A stretch of 38,391 nucleotides of DNA from Alphaproteobacteria bacterium (GTDB lineage Bacteria > Pseudomonadota > Alphaproteobacteria > SMXS01): contig WGNW01000090.1 of assembly GCA_016124315.1 (NCBI GenBank), forward strand, positions 1-38,391, written 5' to 3'. Position numbers and translations under genes: made by a program. Within the stretch, counting starts at the first letter, position 1. Every line of letters starts with the position of its first letter. The notes under the pieces are model-generated. The model searched no databases. It was not told the origin of the DNA and saw only the letters and a list, made by a program, of their open reading frames with translations. This document shows, piece by piece, positions 9,018 through 16,850 of this stretch.

Positions 9018-9680
9018 TCACACGGGCCAGGGTTCGCGGCGGTAGGCGCTCTCCCAGAACATCCACTCGAACTGCACCGAACGGCGGAACGCCCTCGCCA
9101 TGGCGGCGACCTCCGTCGCCGACGCGCGCGCCGCGAGCCGGTCGGTGATGGCAATGACCCGGCGGACCGCCGCGGAAAATTCCTCGCTCGCATAGGTGTC
9201 GATCCACGCGCGGTACGGATTGTCGGCGGCGGCCCGGCCGTGCACCCAATGACCGACCTCCTCGTAGACCCAGAAGCAGGGCAGCAACGCCGCCACCGCC
9301 TCGCCGAAGCTACCCTGATGCGCCGCAGCGACGAGGAAGTTGACGTAGCCCAGGCAGGTGGGCGATGGCTCCGCCGCGTCGACCTCCGCCTGATCGAGGC
9401 CGTAGGAGCGGAACACGCTCTCGTGCAGCGCCCGCTCGACCACCAGGGCTTCCTGCGCCGCCTGGGCGAATTCCAGCATCATCGGCACCTCGGGCGCCTT
9501 GGCGGCGAGCAGCGCGAGGGTCCGGGAATAGCCTTCCAGGTAGAGGCTGTCCTGCAGCATGTAGAACTTGAAGGTCTCGCGCGGCAGCGTGCCGCGCGCC
9601 AGTTCGACATTGAACGGCAGCGCGCGGATCGCCGCCCGCAGCCCCTCCGCCTCCAGCCATACGTCGTCGCAGAACGCCAT
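9018..9680 (-). CDS. tenA: TenA-family aminopyrimidine aminohydrolase / thiaminase II
   Basis: 220 residues, all-helical, the usual TenA length. Active-site residues fall where they do in Bacillus subtilis TenA: D44 (MLQDSLYL), Y112 (GYVNF), catalytic C135 (LLPCFWVYEEVG), Y163 (DTYASEEF), E205 and F208 (FEWMFWE). TenA hydrolyses 4-amino-5-aminomethyl-2-methylpyrimidine to HMP, salvaging thiamine breakdown products, and can cleave thiamine slowly. The complete set of residues supports an active enzyme. It sits upstream of an amidohydrolase and is divergent from a TonB receptor across a 362-bp region. I looked for a TPP riboswitch in that leader and found none, so thiamine control is not shown. 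Some TenA homologues have other roles, hence a small doubt on substrate. Confidence 0.9.
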   Translation of the reverse strand: MAFCDDVWLEAEGLRAAIRALPFNVELARGTLPRETFKFYMLQDSLYLEGYSRTLALLAAKAPEVPMMLEFAQAAQEALVVERALHESVFRSYGLDQAEVDAAEPSPTCLGYVNFLVAAAHQGSFGEAVAALLPCFWVYEEVGHWVHGRAAADNPYRAWIDTYASEEFSAAVRRVIAITDRLAARASATEVAAMARAFRRSVQFEWMFWESAYRREPWPV

Positions 9681-10042
9681 CGAACTCCTCCTTGAGATGG
9701 TGATGATTTGCGTCTAGCTTGCGCGCCGCCCGCTCCGGCGACCCTGCCAGACATCACACCCGCGAACCAGCCCCTTGAGGGAAGCGGGAGACCCTGTTGC
9801 ATCTCGGCAACACCCTGGCGAAATCATATATTAACAATATTACTGTAAGCTTTTTTATATTGCCCTGGACCGGTGCTCCAGCTACTCCCACGCCGTGGAA
9901 GGCTGAAGAAAAGCCGCTGCAAACACAGTCACTTGCACCACGCAAATGACGCACCGTGCCCGGCGCGCCCCGCGGCGGCGGCAATGCATTTTTCCGGCCG
10001 CCGATCGCGACGGACAGCCCGGGCCATCCAAAGGGGACCACC
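9681..10042. promoter_or_regulatory. Divergent regulatory region between tenA and the TonB receptor
   Basis: 362 bp without a convincing gene. The striking element is an AT-rich island at about 9821-9862 (runs such as TATATTAACAATATTACTG and TTTTTTATATTG) inside otherwise GC-rich DNA. This is the natural candidate for one or both divergent promoters and for regulator binding. I could not assign exact -35/-10 boxes, a Fur box or a riboswitch. AAGGGG at about 10031-10036 is the ribosome-binding site that fixes the receptor start at 10043. Confidence 0.5.
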
Positions 10043-12622
10043 ATGGAGAAACGCGACTTTCGATCACGCTTGAGGGTGCCGGCGTTGCTGCTGGCCGCCT
10101 CGGGGGCTGCTCTGTCGACCAGCGCGGCGCTGGCGCAGTCGAGCCAGACCGACCAGAGCAAGCCCCAGAGCTATGCGCCGGCAACCGCCATCGAGACCGT
10201 CACCACCTCGGCCCAGAAGGTGGAGAGCAATATTCAGTCGACTCCGGTCGCAGTCACGTCCATCTCGGGCGAGACGCTGCAGCGCTCGTTCGCCCAGGAC
10301 CTGCGCGACCTCAGCAAGAACACGCCGAACGTCATGATGGAGCCGGTGGGCGCGTTCCAGAACGCTTCCGCCTTCTTCATCCGCGGCTTCGGCAGCACCG
10401 ACATCGAATCCGCCGCCGATCCGGGCGTCGGCATCTTCGTCGACGGCGTCTACCAGGCCCGGACCTCTACCGGCCTGTCGGACATGCTGGACGTGCAGAA
10501 GGTTGAAGTGCTGCGCGGTCCGCAGGGGACCCTGTTCGGCCGGAACACCATCGTCGGCGCCGTGCTGCTCGAGCACAACAAGCCCGACGTCGACGACTTT
10601 CATCTGAACGGTTCGGTGCTGGCCGGCAACTACGGCCGCCTGGACATCAAGGGCATGATCAACGTCCCGGTGGTCGAGGGCGTGGCCGCGCTGCGGCTCG
10701 CGGTCAAGTCGACCAACTTCGACGGCTGGTACACCAACTCCACGGACCACGCGCCCTACGGCGGCAGCGACCGGCTGACCTTCCTGCCCAGCTTCCGCGT
10801 GGTGCAGGACAACTGGGACTTCACCCTGCGCGGCGAGTTCGCCCGCATCCGCGACGACAGCTACGGCAACATCCAGTACAGCCAGTGCCCCGGCACCGCG
10901 GCCGATCCCTCGACGCCGAATGTCGGCGCCTTCCAGGTCGTGCCGCTGATCAGCTACCTGTATTACGGCCAGGCCGGGCTTGACCAGGGCTGCGGCAAGG
11001 CGCCGGGCAAGGACGCGTTCAACATCGCCGCCGACAACACCAGCGGCCGCGGCTCGAACTTCGACATCTGGGGCATCACCGGCGAGTTCAACTACACCAT
11101 CCCCGACGTCGGCACCGTCACCTATGTGGGCAACTACCGTGACACCACGGAAGACGTCTACAACGACTTCGACGCCACCGACCTGCCGATCTACATGACC
11201 CGCCGGCAGCAGTGGCACTGGCAGACCAGCCACGAGCTGCGCTTCGCGTCGGACTTCTCCGACACGATCGACTTCGTCGCCGGCCTGTACTACTTCAAGC
11301 AGAAGTACAGCATGGAGCAGGACACCTACGGCTGGCTGTTCGATCCGGGCTTTAGCGCGGCGCTGGGCAACGCCCTGGGCGTCGACACCGGCACCACCAC
11401 GACGTTCGACGACCTGAACGACAACGCCGGCGGCTTCGGCCGGACGGTCCAGGACGACGAGTCCTGGGCGGCGTTCCTGAACGTCAACTACCACATCACC
11501 GACGACATCGCCCTGGTCGGCGGCATCCGCTACACCGAGGAGACGAAGAACTTCGTCACCTGCGCGCCGTCGGCGGTGAACGACCGGGTCAACCGGGAAT
11601 GCAACACCACGCCGGGCCTGGTGGGCTCGACCTACTACAACAGCCATCTCTCCCTCGCCCCTGGCGAGAACAAGTGGAGCAACGTCAGCCCCAAGCTGGG
11701 CGTCAACTGGCAGGCGATGGACAACCTGTTCCTCTATGCCAGCTGGACCCGCGGCTTCCGCTCGGGCGGCTTCAACGGCCGCTGCGGCACGCCGTTCTCG
11801 TGCTCGCCGTTCGATCCGGAAACGGCCGACTCCTATGAAATCGGCATGAAGTGGGATCCGCTCGACGCCCTGCGGATCAACCTCACCGGCTTCTGGCTGG
11901 AGTACAAGAACCAGCAGGTCACGCTGATCCGCCAGTCCCCGTCTGGCTCCGGCGGCGGCAACGAGACCGTCACCGCCAACGCCGGCCAGGCCCGCTCCAA
12001 GGGCATCGAGCTGGAGGTGACCGCAGTGCCGACCCAGGGGCTGAAGATGTGGGGCGCCCTCGGCTACCTGGACGCCAAGCGCACCCAGTTCTGCGCCGAC
12101 GTCGACGGCGCCGGCGGCTTCCCGGGCGCGCCCTCGGAGTCGTGCAACCCGGACGACGTGATCTCCCTCGACAACCCGGACCCGGCCGCCTATCCGAACG
12201 GCTACGGCTACTATCCCGTGGACGCCTCGGGCCTGCCGCTGCCGCGCGCGCCTGAATGGACCCTGTCGGCCGGCCTCTCCTACGAGTTCCCGGTGGGCAA
12301 CCTGGGCTTCCTCGAGGTCGCCGGCGACTGGCGCTACCAGTCCAAGTCGCTGCAGGCTGCCGCCGGCATTCCTCCGGGAAGCACCGCCGGCGTCCTGAAT
12401 TACGACGGCACGCAGATCACGCCGTGGCGCAAGAGCGCGAACATCTTCAACGCCAGCATGACCTTCAACGACATCGACGACCGCTACCGGGTGTCGTTCT
12501 TCGTGAAGAACATCACCAACGAGCACTACATCCAGTCGATCACCGCCGTGGCGGCCCTGTTCAACTTCATGCAGATGAACGAGCCGCGCCACTGGGGCAT
12601 CGAAATCTCCTTCGACCTCTAG
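10043..12622 (+). CDS. TonB-dependent receptor (first of a tandem pair)
   Basis: 859 residues from the ATG at 10043, which follows an AAGGGG ribosome-binding site and begins a signal peptide (MEKRDFRSRLRVPALLL... ending ALAQS, cleavage near residue 33). A plug domain (~50-165) contains VEVLRGPQGTLFGRNTIVGAV, the hallmark of TonB receptors; the remainder is a 22-strand barrel with phrases such as YASWTRGFRSGGFNGRCG. The last residues are ISFDL: a terminal Leu replaces the usual Phe. The best match is its neighbour at 12988-15585, with colinear blocks through plug and barrel, so they are tandem duplicates. Paired cysteines in loop regions (for example FNGRCGTPFSCSPF) may form disulfides. Ligand unknown. 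Transcription ends at the hairpin 12648-12675. Confidence 0.95.
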   Translation: MEKRDFRSRLRVPALLLAASGAALSTSAALAQSSQTDQSKPQSYAPATAIETVTTSAQKVESNIQSTPVAVTSISGETLQRSFAQDLRDLSKNTPNVMMEPVGAFQNASAFFIRGFGSTDIESAADPGVGIFVDGVYQARTSTGLSDMLDVQKVEVLRGPQGTLFGRNTIVGAVLLEHNKPDVDDFHLNGSVLAGNYGRLDIKGMINVPVVEGVAALRLAVKSTNFDGWYTNSTDHAPYGGSDRLTFLPSFRVVQDNWDFTLRGEFARIRDDSYGNIQYSQCPGTAADPSTPNVGAFQVVPLISYLYYGQAGLDQGCGKAPGKDAFNIAADNTSGRGSNFDIWGITGEFNYTIPDVGTVTYVGNYRDTTEDVYNDFDATDLPIYMTRRQQWHWQTSHELRFASDFSDTIDFVAGLYYFKQKYSMEQDTYGWLFDPGFSAALGNALGVDTGTTTTFDDLNDNAGGFGRTVQDDESWAAFLNVNYHITDDIALVGGIRYTEETKNFVTCAPSAVNDRVNRECNTTPGLVGSTYYNSHLSLAPGENKWSNVSPKLGVNWQAMDNLFLYASWTRGFRSGGFNGRCGTPFSCSPFDPETADSYEIGMKWDPLDALRINLTGFWLEYKNQQVTLIRQSPSGSGGGNETVTANAGQARSKGIELEVTAVPTQGLKMWGALGYLDAKRTQFCADVDGAGGFPGAPSESCNPDDVISLDNPDPAAYPNGYGYYPVDASGLPLPRAPEWTLSAGLSYEFPVGNLGFLEVAGDWRYQSKSLQAAAGIPPGSTAGVLNYDGTQITPWRKSANIFNASMTFNDIDDRYRVSFFVKNITNEHYIQSITAVAALFNFMQMNEPRHWGIEISFDL

Positions 12623-12647
12623 GCCGGAACGGCGATCCACTCGTGGC

Positions 12648-12675
12648 GGGGGACCTTCGGGTCCCCCGTTTTTTT
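12648..12675 (+). terminator. Intrinsic terminator with UUCG loop
   Basis: GGGGGACC (12648-12655), TTCG loop, GGTCCCCC (12660-12667), then seven T at 12669-12675. It lies 25 bp after the stop of the first tandem receptor. The hairpin core is identical to that after the second receptor (15611-15630). Confidence 0.92.
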
Positions 12676-12987
12676 GTGTTCCCTCCCCGTCGCGCCGCCC
12701 GATGAGAACGGCAGACAAGGGGATGTGGCGAATTGGTCACATCCTTCGCCGAAAATTGAAACAAAGCATGATTGTCGCTTTTTTCGATTGCACGCCGGCC
12801 CCCGGCCAGGAATACACTCTTGCCGGGCTCGAAGCGGCCCCAACGCCTTTTCAGATCAGTGACTTCAAGCTGGCAAAAAGGGGGGAATATGGGAGGACCG
12901 ATACTGAACTCCTGTGTTTTTCCTGCAACATCGGGGCCTGAAGGCACGCAGGCGCATTGATAATATTCGTCGTCCAGGGGAGAACTC
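12676..12987. promoter_or_regulatory. Leader region of the second tandem receptor
   Basis: About 310 bp between the terminator and the next receptor start, with no supported gene. It has several AT-richer patches (around 12760-12790 and 12955-12967, including TTGATAATATTCG) that could carry a promoter. Together with the upstream terminator it implies that the second receptor is transcribed separately. AGGGGAGA at about 12976-12983 is a strong ribosome-binding site for the ATG at 12988. Confidence 0.4.
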
Positions 12988-15585
12988 ATGAAAGAATCTA
13001 GAAAGCACCGGTCGATCCGGCTGCCGCTCGCGTTGGCGGCGGCATCCACGATCGCCCTGACCGCCGGGCTGGCCCAGGCGCAGGACGACCAGTCGGCGAC
13101 GCAGCAGCCCGCCAACCGGCCGGCCCGCACCCAGCTCGAGACGGTCGTCACCCAGGCAACCCGCGTCGCCACATCGGCGCAGACCACGCCGGTCGCCACC
13201 ACGTCGATTTCGGGCGATCAGCTGCAGCGCACCTTCGCCAGTGACCTGCGCGACCTGAGCTCCCAGGCCCCGAACGTCAACCTGGAGCCGGTCGGCGCAT
13301 TCCAGAACGCCTCGGCCTTCTACATCCGCGGCTTCGGCAGCGCGGACATCGAATCGGCCACCGATCCGGGCGTCGGTATCTTCATCGACGGCGTCTACCA
13401 GGCCCGCACGTCCACCGCCCTTACCGACCTGCTGGACATCGACAGCGTCGAAGTGCTGCGCGGCCCGCAGGGCACCCTGTTCGGCCGGAACACCATCGTC
13501 GGCGCGGTGATCGTCAACCATGCCAAGCCCGATCTCAACGACTTCAAGCTGAGGGGCACGGTAAAGGCCGGGAATTACGGCGAGCTCGATGTCTCGGCCA
13601 TGGTCAACGTGCCGCTGGTTCAGGACAAGGCCGCCCTGCGCGTCGCCATGAAGTCGACCAACAACGACGGCTTCTACTACAACCAGACCGATCACTCGAA
13701 CTACGGCGGCACCGACCGGCTGACGTTCCTGCCGTCGCTGCGGGTCACCCCCAACGACAACCTCGATGTTGTCATACGGGGCGAGTATGTGCGCGAGCGC
13801 GACGATTCCTGGGCCAACACGCCCTACAGCGAGTGCGGCGGCACCAACGGCGTCTTCAACCCGTTCTCCACCAACCAGTATGGCGGACCGCCCGGCGACT
13901 ACACCCAGACGATTCCGCTCATCGAGTGGGCGTATGAGGGACAGGCCGGCCTCGACAAGGTGTGCGCGCAGAACCGCGGCAAGAACGACTTCAACCAGAT
14001 CTACGCCGACAACACCAGCGGTCGGGGCTCCGACTTCGACGTCTGGGGCATCACCGGCGAGATCAACTACACCATTCCCGATGTCGGCACCTTCACCTAC
14101 GTGGGCAACTACCGGCACGTGCATGAAGACGTCTATAACGACTTCGACACCACGGACCTGCCGATCTTCATGACCCAGCGCGAGCAGTGGCACCACCAGA
14201 CCAGCCACGAACTGCGGTTTGCGTCGGACTTCTCCAAGAGGATCGACTTCGTCGCCGGCTTCTACTACTTCGACCAGAAGTACCTGATGTGGCAGGACAC
14301 CTATGGCTGGCTGTTCGACCCGGGCTTCGGCGCGGCCCTCGGCCAGGCCATCGGCAGCCGTCTCGCCGGTTCGCCCGACGTCTCGGGTCTCGACGCGCTG
14401 AACCCGAACGCGGAAGGCTTCGGCCAGACGATCCAGACCGACCGGTCGTGGGCGGCGTTCATCAACGCCAACTGGCACTTCACCGATACGCTGACCCTCA
14501 CCGCCGGCGTGCGCTACACCAAGGAGAAGAAGGACTTCTACAACTGCGCGCCGTCGCCGGTGAACGATGCCGTCAACCGCACCTGCAACCTGAACCCGGC
14601 GGTCGGCAATTTCTTCAGCAGCGACACCGACATCGCGGCCGGCCGCAACAACAGCTGGAGCAACGTCAGTCCGAAGGTGGGCGTCAGCTGGCAGCCCAGC
14701 GACGAGCTGTTCATGTATGCCAGCTGGACGCGCGGCTTCCGTTCGGGCGGCTTCAACGGCCGCTGCGGCTCGACCGCCACCTGCCAGCCCTACAACCCCG
14801 AGACTGCCGACTCCTATGAAGTCGGCATCAAGTGGGACGGCCTCGACAACCGGCTCCGGGTGAACCTGACCGGCTTCTGGATCGAGTACAGCAACCAGCA
14901 GGTCGCGATCATCCGGCAGTCCTCCGGCTCCGGCGGCGGCCAGGAGACCGTGACCGACAACGCGGCGAGCGCCCGCTCCCGCGGCATCGAGCTCGAGATC
15001 AAGTCGGTTCCGGCCGACGGCCTGAGCCTGTGGGGATCGCTCGGCTTCCTGAACAGCAAGCGCGATTTCTGCACCGACATCGACGGCCCCTCGACCGTCA
15101 ACCCCGGCGACCCCAGCGGTTCGTGCGATCCGGGCGGCGTGTTCTCCTACCTCGACAACGGCACCACCTACTACATCTATCCGACCCAGGTGCTGGTGCC
15201 GCTGGTCCGCGCGCCGAAGTGGTCCATCTCCGCAGGCTTCGCCTATGACGTTCCGGTCGGCAACCTCGGCGACGTGGAGTTCGCCGGCGACTGGCAGTAC
15301 CAGTCCAAGTCGAACCAGGCGTCGAACGGCGTGCCGGCCGGCCTGACGACGGGTCTGCTCAACTACAACGGCGTCCTGGTGACGCCGATCCGCAAGGCCA
15401 GCAACATCTTCAACGCCAGCGTCACCTGGCGCGACGCGGAAGAACACTACCGCCTGTCCCTGTTCATGAAGAACATCACCAACGCCCACTACCTGCAGTC
15501 GCTGACGGCGGTGGCGGCGCTGTTCAACTTCATCCAGGACAACAACCCGCGCACCTACGGCGTCGAGGTCCAGTTCGACTTCTAA
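12988..15585 (+). CDS. TonB-dependent receptor (second of a tandem pair)
   Basis: 865 residues. The signal peptide (MKESRKHRSIRLPLALAAAS... ending GLAQAQD) is followed by the plug (~45-165, VEVLRGPQGTLFGRNTIVGAV, the same 21 residues as in the upstream paralogue) and a barrel ending VQFDF, with the normal terminal Phe. Alignment by eye with 10043-12622 shows long shared stretches (NASAFYIRGFGSADIES, YASWTRGFRSGGFNGRCG, MKNITNAHYLQSLTAVAALFNF) separated by variable extracellular loops, the pattern expected of duplicated receptors diverging in ligand range. The start follows AGGGGAGAACTC. A terminator at 15609-15640 separates it from the RND genes, which therefore are probably not part of its operon. 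Ligand unknown. Confidence 0.95.
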   Translation: MKESRKHRSIRLPLALAAASTIALTAGLAQAQDDQSATQQPANRPARTQLETVVTQATRVATSAQTTPVATTSISGDQLQRTFASDLRDLSSQAPNVNLEPVGAFQNASAFYIRGFGSADIESATDPGVGIFIDGVYQARTSTALTDLLDIDSVEVLRGPQGTLFGRNTIVGAVIVNHAKPDLNDFKLRGTVKAGNYGELDVSAMVNVPLVQDKAALRVAMKSTNNDGFYYNQTDHSNYGGTDRLTFLPSLRVTPNDNLDVVIRGEYVRERDDSWANTPYSECGGTNGVFNPFSTNQYGGPPGDYTQTIPLIEWAYEGQAGLDKVCAQNRGKNDFNQIYADNTSGRGSDFDVWGITGEINYTIPDVGTFTYVGNYRHVHEDVYNDFDTTDLPIFMTQREQWHHQTSHELRFASDFSKRIDFVAGFYYFDQKYLMWQDTYGWLFDPGFGAALGQAIGSRLAGSPDVSGLDALNPNAEGFGQTIQTDRSWAAFINANWHFTDTLTLTAGVRYTKEKKDFYNCAPSPVNDAVNRTCNLNPAVGNFFSSDTDIAAGRNNSWSNVSPKVGVSWQPSDELFMYASWTRGFRSGGFNGRCGSTATCQPYNPETADSYEVGIKWDGLDNRLRVNLTGFWIEYSNQQVAIIRQSSGSGGGQETVTDNAASARSRGIELEIKSVPADGLSLWGSLGFLNSKRDFCTDIDGPSTVNPGDPSGSCDPGGVFSYLDNGTTYYIYPTQVLVPLVRAPKWSISAGFAYDVPVGNLGDVEFAGDWQYQSKSNQASNGVPAGLTTGLLNYNGVLVTPIRKASNIFNASVTWRDAEEHYRLSLFMKNITNAHYLQSLTAVAALFNFIQDNNPRTYGVEVQFDF

Positions 15586-15608
15586 GCCGAGGCGCAGTGG
15601 CCTGATCT

Positions 15609-15640
15609 TCGGGGGACCTTCGGGTCCCCCGATTTTTTTT
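15609..15640 (+). terminator. Intrinsic terminator with UUCG loop (copy of 12648-12675)
   Basis: A 10-bp stem (15609-15618 with 15623-15632) closed by a TTCG tetraloop and followed by eight T (15633-15640). The core GGGGGACC-TTCG-GGTCCCCC is the same as after the first tandem receptor. Confidence 0.93.
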
Positions 15641-15768
15641 GCGTCCGTCCCCGACGGGCCTTCGCCGCGGGTGACAACGATCGGGGAGCGCCCTAAAGTC
15701 CGGAAAGAAACAAGCGTGCATGCCGGCGATTAGCGGCATCGCGCGCACGCGGGGGACGCGCGACGGAC

Positions 15769-16848
15769 GTGGACGGAATCGGGGCAAAGAGACGGTGGAG
15801 CGCCGCCGCCGCCATCGCCATCCTGGCGGGTGCGGCGGCATACTGGCTGCTCATCCGCAACGACGAGCCGGCCAATGCGGACGCGCCGCCCGCCAGTCCC
15901 GCGGTCGTGGTGGAGGCCGCCGCCGTCAGCGTGGCGCCGCTCGACAGGGAGCTGAACGCCATCGGCACCCTGCGCTCCGAGGATTCCATCGTGCTGCGGC
16001 CCGAGCTCGCCGGACGGGTGGTCTCGCTGGGCTTCCAGGAAGGTCAACCGGTGCGCAAGGGCCAGGTGCTGGTGGGCCTCGACGCCTCGATCCTCGAGGC
16101 CGAGCTGGCCCAGGCCGAAGCCAGCCTGGCGCTGAGCAAGGCCAACTACCAGCGTGCGGCGGAGCTGCTGTCGCGGGGCACCGCCTCGCAGCGCACCAGC
16201 GACGAGAACCTGTCGAAAATGCGCATGGACGAGGCCAGCGTCGCCCTCGCCCGCGCCCGGCTCGCCAAGACACGGATCGCGGCGCCCTATGGTGGCGTCG
16301 CCGGCCTGCGGCGCGTGGCCGTAGGCGACTACGTGAGCCCCGGCCAGGAGCTGGTCACCCTCGACGTGATCGACCCCATCAAGCTCGAGTTTCGCGTGCC
16401 TGAAATCTATCTGGCCGAGGTGCGCAATGGCCAGGACGTCTCGTTCGAGACCGACGCGCTGCCGGGCCGGACGTTCCACGGCACGGTCTACGCCATCGAT
16501 CCCCAGGTGGATGTCAGCGGACGGAGTCTCGCCGTGCGGGCGCGGGCCGACAACCCCGACAGCCTGCTCAAGCCCGGCCTGTTCGTGCACGCCTCGCTGC
16601 TGCTCGCCCGCCGCAAGGACGCCATGATGATCCCCGAGGAAGCGATCATCCCGCAGGGCGACGACAACTTCGCCTTCCGTATCGTCGACGGCAAGGCCGT
16701 CCTCACCAAGCTGCAGACCGGGTTGCGCCGCGCCGGCGTGGTGGAGGTGGTCTCCGGGCTGCAGCCGTCGGACGTGGTGGTCACCGCCGGGCAGATCAAG
16801 CTGCGCGACGGCGCGCCCGTCACCGTCCGCGCCCGGCCCGCCGAATAG
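15769..16848 (+). CDS. RND efflux periplasmic adaptor (membrane fusion protein)
   Basis: 359 residues with a GTG start at 15769. One N-terminal membrane anchor (~10-27, SAAAAIAILAGAAAYWLLI) is followed by the lipoyl/barrel-sandwich half (VLRPELAGRVVSLGFQEGQPVRKGQ), a helical hairpin (~103-160), the second lipoyl half (RIAAPYGGVAGLRRVAVGDYVSPG) and the beta-barrel and membrane-proximal domains. These are the standard parts of the HlyD/AcrA-MexA family that bridges an RND pump to an outer-membrane channel. There is no lipobox Cys, so it is anchored by its helix. The permease gene begins 2 nt after its stop. Alternative starts nearby cannot be excluded because the ribosome-binding site is not ideally spaced. 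Confidence 0.93.
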   Translation: MDGIGAKRRWSAAAAIAILAGAAAYWLLIRNDEPANADAPPASPAVVVEAAAVSVAPLDRELNAIGTLRSEDSIVLRPELAGRVVSLGFQEGQPVRKGQVLVGLDASILEAELAQAEASLALSKANYQRAAELLSRGTASQRTSDENLSKMRMDEASVALARARLAKTRIAAPYGGVAGLRRVAVGDYVSPGQELVTLDVIDPIKLEFRVPEIYLAEVRNGQDVSFETDALPGRTFHGTVYAIDPQVDVSGRSLAVRARADNPDSLLKPGLFVHASLLLARRKDAMMIPEEAIIPQGDDNFAFRIVDGKAVLTKLQTGLRRAGVVEVVSGLQPSDVVVTAGQIKLRDGAPVTVRARPAE

Positions 16849-16850
16849 CC

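Noticed and set aside
8933-9193. N-terminal extension of the amidohydrolase
   Set aside because: It would overlap tenA, has a composition unlike a protein, and the conserved family start with a ribosome-binding site is at 8932.
9681-10042. Possible TPP riboswitch in the tenA leader
   Set aside because: Neither strand shows the conserved CTGAGA and ACCTGATC-type core segments in the right order; only unrelated GC-rich words are present.
10064-12718. Very long open frame on the minus strand opposite the first tandem receptor
   Set aside because: It mirrors the receptor's codon bias in GC-rich DNA and has low-complexity Val/Ala/Gly/Asp/Arg composition with no motif; the receptor is clearly coding. 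The same applies to the minus frame at 12865-15489.
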